Below, piece after piece: positions 57,501-64,000 of a DNA stretch of 64,000 nt. The translations under genes were made by a program, and so were the position numbers. A model generated the notes under the pieces. That model searched no databases. It saw only the letters and a program-made list of their open reading frames with translations, and had not been told where the DNA came from. This stretch comes from Sequoia sempervirens (lineage: Eukaryota; Streptophyta; Pinopsida; Cupressales; Cupressaceae), in NCBI GenBank assembly GCA_007258455.2, contig VDFB02270651.1, positions 704,717,360 to 704,781,359 on the forward strand, in the 5' to 3' direction. Position 1 is the first letter of the stretch, and each line of letters begins with the position of its first letter.

Positions 57501-58830
57501 CTTCTCATACCAACTTTCAAAATCCCTATATCTGAATTCGCGAGTGTCATTGTTGGTCCTAGATCCCTATGGTACCATGACTTCTTTACTTACCTTAACA
57601 GAGGAATCCTTCCATCTGATATCACCCCGAACCTTAAAAATACTTTTGTTAAAAAGGCATCCTGATTTGTGATCCTAGGTGATACCCTTTACTGTCAAAG
57701 CATCGAAGGGACATTGCTATGATGTCTTAACCAAGAGGAAGCCTTAACTAATTTAACATAGGTACATGATGGCATATGTGGGTCCCATTCTAGCGATAAG
57801 ACTTTAGCTAAGAAACTATTGAGGATGGGGTACTATTGGCCAACCATGGAAAAAGAAGCTCATTAGTATGTGCAAAAATGCATCGAGTGTCAACAACATG
57901 GGGATCTTATTCATGCTCCAACTCAAGAATTATAGCCGATGATCACACCATGGCCTTTTTCACAATGGGGACTTGACCTCATAGGAAAAATCACTCCAAC
58001 CTCATCCAACAGCCATAATTTTATCATAATTGGGACTGAGTACTTTACTAAGTGGGTTGAAGCCATTCCTATGACCTACATAACAGGGAAGCAAATAGCC
58101 AAGTTTATCTTGAATTACCTAATTTGTTGTTATGGTGTTCCACAAACCCTCCTCTTAGATAATGGAACCCCTTTTAAAAATCAGGATGTGAAAGAGTTGA
58201 GCCAAAAATTCAATATCCAACACCGATTCCCTACCCTATACTATCCCCAAGGCAATGGTCAAGCAGAACCTACAAACAAAACTATCTTGAAAATATTGAA
58301 GAAAATAGTTAATGAAGCTAGTCATGACTAGCATCTACAACTAAATCCCACTCTTTGGGCTTATCGAACTAGTACCTACATTCCTATAGGTGCAACCCCT
58401 TTCTCCTTGGTCTATGGATCATAAGCCATCTTTCCTATTGAGGTTGAGCTCCCATCACTATGAGTGTCACTACATAACCTAATAACTGAGGAAGAATACA
58501 AAGTGTCTCAACTAAATGAACTAGAATTCCTGGATGAACGTCATCTTGATGCCCTAAATCACTTATAAGTATATCAAAAATGACTGAAATAGATATATAA
58601 CAAGAGAATCAAATGTTGGTCATTCCAGGTAGGCGATCTTGTCTAAAAGCAAAATTAGAAGAATCTTTTGGATCAATATAGTAAAGGAAAGTTTGAGCCT
58701 AACTAGTTAGGTCCCTTTGTCATCATAGCAAGCTATGGATCAGGAGCATACCAACTGTCAACCCTTGAAGGTGAACCCTTGTAGGAGCCAACAAACAGGT
58801 TGCATCTCAAAAAGTTTTATGCCTAGTCTT
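57501..58830 (+). pseudogene. Gypsy integrase
   Basis: The zinc-binding HHCC domain is at about 57768-57898: VHDGICGSHSSDKTLAKKLL, MGYYWPTMEKEAH, a TAG, then YVQKCIECQQHG. The catalytic core (57939-58330) has Asp in WGLDLIGKI, Asp in LLLDNGTPF and Glu in YYPQGNGQAEPTNKTILKIL. The C-terminal part has WAYRTSTYIPIGATPFSLVY and, after stops, VEVELPSL, then a chromodomain-free tail with LGPFVIIASYGSGAYQLSTL ending KKFYA at 58824. Stops at ASHD, YGS, PSL, NHL and EPN stand mostly where Trp, Gln or Arg is expected. Confidence 0.93.
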
Positions 58831-59237
58831 GAAGGGTATAAATCAAAAAATACAAAAAAAAATCATAAAATAATCAAAATCCAAAAAAATGAGAAAAAGG
58901 ATTGAAAAAAGTAAAGAAAAAAATCTTCCTCTAGTGAAAACCACTTCAGTGGTGCTTTGTGAAAGTACCTTGGTGAAAACTTGGCAAACAGGCACCTTGT
59001 GTAAATAAAGCATCTCCATCTATTTTTTAGCTCTTTTGTCCTATAATTCTTTGTGTCACCATTTATCCATCATTTGCATCCTCATCATGGCTTGAAATTG
59101 TAAGGTATCATGAACCCTTCAACACTACTTGGCATATTCCAAAGGTCGGTCTGTCCTACCTTTATCAAAGTAGGCTAACATGTCACACTAGGGGAATTTC
59201 ATTAATGGGTCACAATTGAGTTCTTGTATATCTTGAG
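58831..59237 (+). other. Gypsy post-pol spacer
   Basis: Non-coding, A-rich at first (58840-58920), then GTGAAAACCACTTCAGTGGT and GTGAAAGTACCTTGGTGAAA. CCACTTCAGTGG at 58939-58950 is a near-perfect 12-bp palindrome. No gene. Confidence 0.55.
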
Positions 59238-60203
59238 GGGTAAAAGCACAAAGTTGTGTCACACATTATAAAGGAAACAACCAACACCGATCCAACATTT
59301 AAATCACTAAAAAGTGGCATATATTTTTTGAATTTTTAAATGATGTAAACTAGTAAAATGTGTATTTTTTAGTATATTTTATGTTTTTATTTTATTTTTT
59401 AAATTATAAAATTATTTTAAACTAGTTTTTAATAAATTAACACTATAATTTAGTTGTTGATAAAATGCTGAAAAATGAAGTTGCATGGGATGTCAAACTT
59501 TTTATAGTATATTTTATTTTTTTTCTTTCAAATTTTTTATGTGTATTTATAACTTGAAACTTTAGTGCATGGATATATTTTTTTCCAATTTTGATAAATA
59601 TATATTGTTAAATAAATATTAAAATGTGTGTGAATCAAAAACCAAATGTTTCCATGGGACGTTAACTTTCATATTATATATTTATCTAAAATGGAAAAAA
59701 ATTATACCATCTTGAAATAGATTCTTTTATCTAGTGCATCATATTTTTTTCAATTTTTTTAATAATTTTTAGTATTTTTCCTTAGCATGGTAATGAACCT
59801 AATATTGTGTGTTGATAACCTACTTTTAGTAAAAATAAAAAATAAATAAAAATTATAATAATTAAACTATTAAAATAATTATATTTTTGAAAACTACACT
59901 TATGGATCTACAAAAGAGTATTTTTTATAATTTAAAAAAAATGTTATTTACATTAGTAGGAGTTATTGAAACTTCAAGTTTTTCAAATAATTTTTTTTTT
60001 TGGTAAATTGGACTCAAAGTGACGCTCCATATATTTTTAGGCAACAATTTTAGTTGAAAAAGTTGTGGAAGTATCTAAATTAGCTAGAATGAATCTTACT
60101 AGATCATATGCTTGACCAAAATTGATTTTTAGTTAGAAATACTTAAATTCAATTGTGTTGATAAGTTAGGCTGAAAGTGTGACAAAACTTGGTGCTTTTA
60201 CCC
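59238..60203 (+). mobile_element. 966-bp TIR DNA transposon related to 36757-36928
   Basis: It starts GGGTAAAAGCACAAAGTTGT and ends ACTTGGTGCTTTTACCC; the inverted repeats run for about 27 bp through TGTCACAC with two mismatches. The last 140 bp or so match the right part of the 172-bp element (TAGAATGAATCTTACTAGAT, TTGACCAAAAT). The centre is very AT-rich with no ORF. It inserted into the 3' region of the Gypsy. No transposase, so it is non-autonomous. Confidence 0.82.
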
Positions 60204-62499
60204 TAAGGTCATTGGACATCTTATCAAAAAACACAAAAAACATTCATAAAATCTTATCCAAAAAATCCAAAAATATTTGCAAAATCCTGTACAGCTAAAA
60301 TGCCAAAAACATTCAAAAAAGTGTAAAGGCTAATAATCCAAAACATCCAGAAAACATCAAAACTACTAAAAAATTCAAACATCAAAAAATCCAAAAAATA
60401 GAGTCCTCTTGTCAAACTATGTCGTCTCTGAGCTTCAACGTAGGCAAGGGAATAATTGATGTGCCCCAGAGACACCCTAGGTCAGTCCTTTAGGAGTCCA
60501 TCATAATAAACTACCATCTCTCATATGTTCATATCTTCATCCTGTAAATAGGTCGAGTCAGTCAAACTACATGGTCTCTGTGTGTATGACGTAGGCAAGG
60601 CTAATCTATTATTAGCCCCTAAGGCCCCTAAGATAGGTCTTTAGGTTAGGTTCTTGGTCGAAACTTGGAAATTCTCAAAAAACTCCTAAACATCCGAATA
60701 TTCAAAAAACACAAAAACATTTGAAAAATGAAAAATCCAAAAATAATAGAAAACATTCAAAAGACCTAAAAGGCCTCAAATATATTCAGAAAACCCTAAA
60801 CAACCCCAAAAAATTAGAAAATCCTAAACATCCACATAAACATTCAAAAATACCAAAAACATTGAAATATTCCAGAAAATCCAAAACCAATCCATCCCAT
60901 CTCACTTTCACCTGCAATAAACCGCCACCCATAATAAATTGATCGTCACCTTCAACCTTTGGTGAAACAAGTAGAAAACAAGTGTCGCAAGTTGTAAAGT
61001 GTGAACCTAAGTGTCAAAATATAAAGTTTAGATCATAGGTAAATGTGTGAGTGAAGTTTATAGCAATGGCTCATCTTAGAATCATCATCCTAACATCAAA
61101 CAACCCTCTGATCAACATGTGCTAGGATGTATCCTTCCTGTGATGGACATCAGTATCATATATCACTTAGCTAAACTTAAACTAGGAAAGAGCTATAGAT
61201 AACACTGACTATTTGTCTTTGATCTTTTCTTATGATTTATCTTAATGATCCATTCTGAGGACCTCTCGATGATGTCTAACAAAATGATTTAGAGAGAAAG
61301 GAATGGAGCATCGATCATTATCTTTCATTTGTTGTGCTTGTGGATACTCTTGTAAAATAACCTTGGCACATACTTGCTTATTTGTGTGTAGGAAATTTGT
61401 TTAGAGTATGTTGTTGACTATTGTGCGCATATTCTTTGGTCCAATATATTCTAAGCTTCTAACTTACATTCCAATGATGTTTTCGTATGTCAAGATGTGA
61501 ACAAGAACTATCCTATTTTTTTGTCGAGTCAAAGTCCATTACACTAGATACAACACCGTCCTAGTTATCAATACCTTGATGCATCGTGTCTATGTGTTAT
61601 ATCAAACAATAAGGAACAACAGAAAATCCCAATCCCGAAGTGTGAGCATCTCCTCATCCTACATTTCATCTTGCATTTTTCATTGTCTCATCACCATCTC
61701 TAATAAAGTCTCAATGGATCAAGGACTTGTTGTATCTTTTAAAGAAATCATTGTAATCAACAATCATTCATTCTTTATTCTTCTATCTTCTCTACGTTCT
61801 AACCTGGTATCATGACATTCAACAAAACCATCATCAATGCATCCACCCTACATCCACCAACGATCAACATACATGCATCTCATTATCATAGCATAATCAT
61901 TGCATATCACCTCATACATTCTGCATTATCATTTGAGTTGTGATGAATAATATAGATTTGTTATTCTAAGCATCTTAAATCATTGCATAAGAATTTGCAT
62001 CCATACATCCAAATGCATACATTGTCATCATAAAACATGCATAGAAAATATACAAAACAAAATGCATATACATCATTTTCATCCATAACATCTGCATCTC
62101 ATAAATCATCCATCCATGTCATATCGTGAAAAGATAATGAAAAATAACATAACATTGCATCCATCCATATCATGATCATCACACATCACATGGGCATAAA
62201 TAAAATGCATTCATACATGAAATAAAGTGAACACATCATAGCATGAATCATTTGTATTTGTATCATATATATATATCAAAAAGTGAGTGTCATGGTACAA
62301 AATCTAGATCAATGTATGAACATCAATGAAAAGTACAATATCCACGAGGCTATCACAAAGGATCCCATGAATGTATATCTATGATAAAGAATGAGGAAAA
62401 ATTTAAAAAAATCTATACATAACAGCTAGCCCTGATGGCTACTACCCTTTCCAACCTGCCTCTCAGGTTGATCCTCTACTCCTAGTCATGTGTCACTAT
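60204..62499 (+). other. Gypsy 3' non-coding region with repeats
   Basis: No supported gene. 60210-60400 and 60670-60900 are built from words such as CAAAAAACATTC and CCAAAAAAT. Two diverged direct repeats lie at 60411-60491 and 60561-60643, 150 bp apart, sharing GTCAAACTA, GTCTCTG and ACGTAGGCAAGG. From 61810 to 62280 the sequence is dominated by CAT-based words (GCATCCATACATCC, AAATGCATACAT). Repeat-rich 3' regions are known in Tat/Ogre elements. Confidence 0.6.
60411..60643 (+). repeat. Diverged direct repeat in the Gypsy 3' region
   Basis: Unit 1 at 60411-60491 and unit 2 at 60561-60643 start 150 bp apart. Shared words are GTCAAACTA, GTCTCTG, ACGTAGGCAAGG and, near the end, TAGGTC(A)GTC. 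They look like old tandem copies separated by A-rich filler. Confidence 0.65.
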
Positions 62500-64000
62500 G
62501 TTGTGAAAAATTTGGCTATCTCAGAGTTGTTGGAACATAATGATGATAATGCTTCCTGTAATATGTAGCCTCTATAATAGCCTCTCTGTATAATTGCGCT
62601 GACACGGTCTGACCATGTGTGGCTACCATCATTTCCTCAATCTGCTATCTCTGAGCCACCTCCTAATCTCTCTCCCCTGTCACAGCTTTTACTCTTTGTA
62701 GTGCCTAATCTCTCTTGGTTGTAACTACAACCACCTATTGTCGATCTTGGTCTTGCTCAGCAGTAATGACCAAAACCTATTGGCGGGCCTAATCCCGATC
62801 ACTAGTCAATATCTACACCTACTGCTACAACTATTGTATTTGATCATCCTGAGCATCTGGTGGTGGTGGTGGTGTTGGTTGTTGCTAAATTGTTGGAGGC
62901 TTCTAAGGAGGTTGTTGCTATACCACAGGTAGAGCCCTCACAACCTATCCATCTTGGTCATCCTGGCCCCCTATCCCCTACCTCTCCCTGCTCCTCTGCC
63001 TCTTTGTCTCCCTCTAGGAGGAGCACCTATCGGATCTGTCAAACTTCAGGGAGGGACGAAACATGCATCATATGTAGGCGTAGTCTAAGCTACCACTTGT
63101 CCCTAATCATATTCCCAAGGCTAGGCCACCAACTATTTAAAGCTCTATACGACCTCTAGAGTTGGAATCCTTGGTCCCCATGTAGGAACCTCTCTAACTG
63201 ATCTCATGAAAATAGCCTTTTATGCATTGTTAGGTCTATCTTGAACCTCCCCAAACTGTCTAGCCACCCTTTCTAGTAATATCTCTCAATAATGTGATGC
63301 TCTTGATCCTGCATGTATTGGGTCTGCCTAGAAAAATAGAGTTGTCGAATATCATCAAACCATGGAGGCATCTGAAGCTATGGATGCCAATAGAAAATTG
63401 TCATGTCATCTATCACTCATCTCCAATACGGGATTCCAATCTTTCTAGTGTGCCTCAGAGTAATGGCACCTTTATATCTCCAAATGACGGGATCATCTAG
63501 CTCCACGTCTGCCATCTGAACAATCGGTCGAAGCACGACAATGTGCTCCCATGCCCAAATATGTAGCAGAGTCACCCCTGCATCAATGGCTCTCCCATTG
63601 CAATAGACAAAATCATGCAAATCATGATACAAGGAGGCTAGCATCACGAGCCTCGACAATTTTTTTTTCCTCCTATGCAGCATTCGATGCCACTCCAAGC
63701 CCCATCTTGGGTCGAATCCTCTGCTACACCTATCTAGAGCCACCAAACCTGAAATGATGGCTGCGATGACCAATCTGAAGGTCGAAACATGACCTCTGTA
63801 TGACTTGAGGTTGATCTATGATGTCACCAATGCAATTTGATCCATCTCCATGACCTCAAGGCAGGCGTTGAATCTAGCATTAGTGTCATAAATCACATGG
63901 TCTTCATGAATCGAAAAACACAGTATATGCCAAACATCCTCCAAAGTAACCGTCGTCTCACCTATTGGAAGGTGGAAGGACAAGGTCTCGCTATGCCATC
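62500..64000 (-). pseudogene. Antisense plant mobile domain (PMD) ORF, Tat additional ORF
   Basis: The minus strand enters at 64000 with SETLSFHLPIGETTVTLEDV then WHIL, the conserved start of the plant mobile domain (aminotransferase-like, as in MAIL1/MAIN). The best open part (63773-63417) continues MVIAAIISGLVALDRCSRGF, YHDLHDFVYCNGRAIDAGVT and LLHIWAWEHIVVLRPI. Downstream are eroded pieces with IFYWHP and PPWFDDIRQL, then a proline- and glutamine-rich, Arg/Glu-rich tail ending near 62500 (IEEMMVATHGQTVSAQLYRE). Stops occur at about 63820 and 63414 and several in the tail. PMD ORFs in antisense between pol and the 3' LTR are described for some Tat elements. Host PMD proteins act in silencing; a role in this element is unknown. 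The N-terminus is outside the window. Confidence 0.88.

Larger units (their letters stand above)
51692..64000 (+). mobile_element. Ty3/Gypsy retrotransposon of Tat type, 5' LTR to beyond the window
   Basis: Plus-strand order: 5' LTR (51692-53100), gag C-terminus, protease, RT, RNase H, a second archaeal-type RNase H, integrase, a long 3' non-coding region, and an antisense ORF with a plant mobile domain. Two RNase H domains and extra ORFs between pol and the 3' LTR are established traits of the Tat lineage. The 3' LTR is not in the window. The capsid part of gag and the leader are missing just after the 5' LTR. The coding region carries many TAG and TGA stops. Confidence 0.88.

Noticed and set aside
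51692..58830. Endogenous pararetrovirus
   Set aside because: The presence of integrase, LTR and two RNase H domains identifies a Ty3/Gypsy retrotransposon; no movement protein or coat-protein motif is seen.
62738..63159. Plus-strand ORFs with Trp-rich and Pro-rich stretches
   Set aside because: Complement of the tail of the antisense PMD ORF; the WWWWWW-like run comes from CCACCACCACC on the other strand.
1..64000. CRISPR arrays, bacterial operons, phage or rRNA/tRNA genes
   Set aside because: No regularly spaced repeats with unique spacers, no cloverleaf-forming sequence I can support, and no prokaryotic gene organisation. The tRNA-like words are primer-binding sites.

Overview
The window reads as plant nuclear DNA, AT-rich and packed with decayed, nested transposable elements. 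I find no host protein-coding gene, tRNA or rRNA. A plant source is supported by SIRE-like Ty1/Copia elements primed by initiator tRNA-Met, by a Ty3/Gypsy element of the Tat type with two RNase H domains, and by an antisense plant-mobile-domain ORF. Kilobase-long LTRs and many old stop codons point to a large, slowly purged genome. A gymnosperm would fit, but that is inference only.

Layout. 1-3106: 3' part of a plus-strand Copia element (RT, RNase H, 3' LTR), inserted into the gag of a minus-strand Gypsy element (3107-8819). The Gypsy in turn sits in the last coding stretch of another SIRE-like Copia (8820-10547). This is three-level nesting. 10548-17501: a rotted LINE on the minus strand (ORF1 plus endonuclease), split inside the endonuclease by a solo Copia LTR (12599-14471) with perfect TAGGG target duplications. 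17502-28558: a plus-strand Copia with 5' LTR, PBS, an unusual 3.4 kb sense coding block ahead of gag, then gag, protease and the start of integrase. A deletion fuses integrase directly to a truncated 3' LTR.

29599-51632: a minus-strand SIRE-like Copia that has lost most of pol but keeps the C-terminal part of gag and an extra, coiled-coil-rich ORF near the 3' LTR. Its 5' LTR carries a 172-bp DNA transposon (36757-36928). The same LTR was split by a 13.8-kb plus-strand composite (37546-51351) arranged LTR-internal-LTR-internal-LTR. Single ATATC duplications flank only its outer ends. Its internal domains carry one acidic ORF and no recognisable pol, so the element is non-autonomous.

51692-64000: a plus-strand Tat-type Gypsy with 5' LTR, partial gag, protease, RT, two RNase H domains and integrase. 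A long 3' non-coding region follows, containing a 966-bp relative of the 172-bp DNA transposon. At the right edge an antisense ORF encodes a plant mobile domain and runs off the window.

Most points of interest concern how the elements are built: the three-LTR composite, the pre-gag ORF, the antisense plant mobile domain, inverted repeats upstream of both Gypsy TATA boxes, a short motif shared by Copia LTR starts and polypurine tracts, and stop codons that look like methyl-cytosine deamination.
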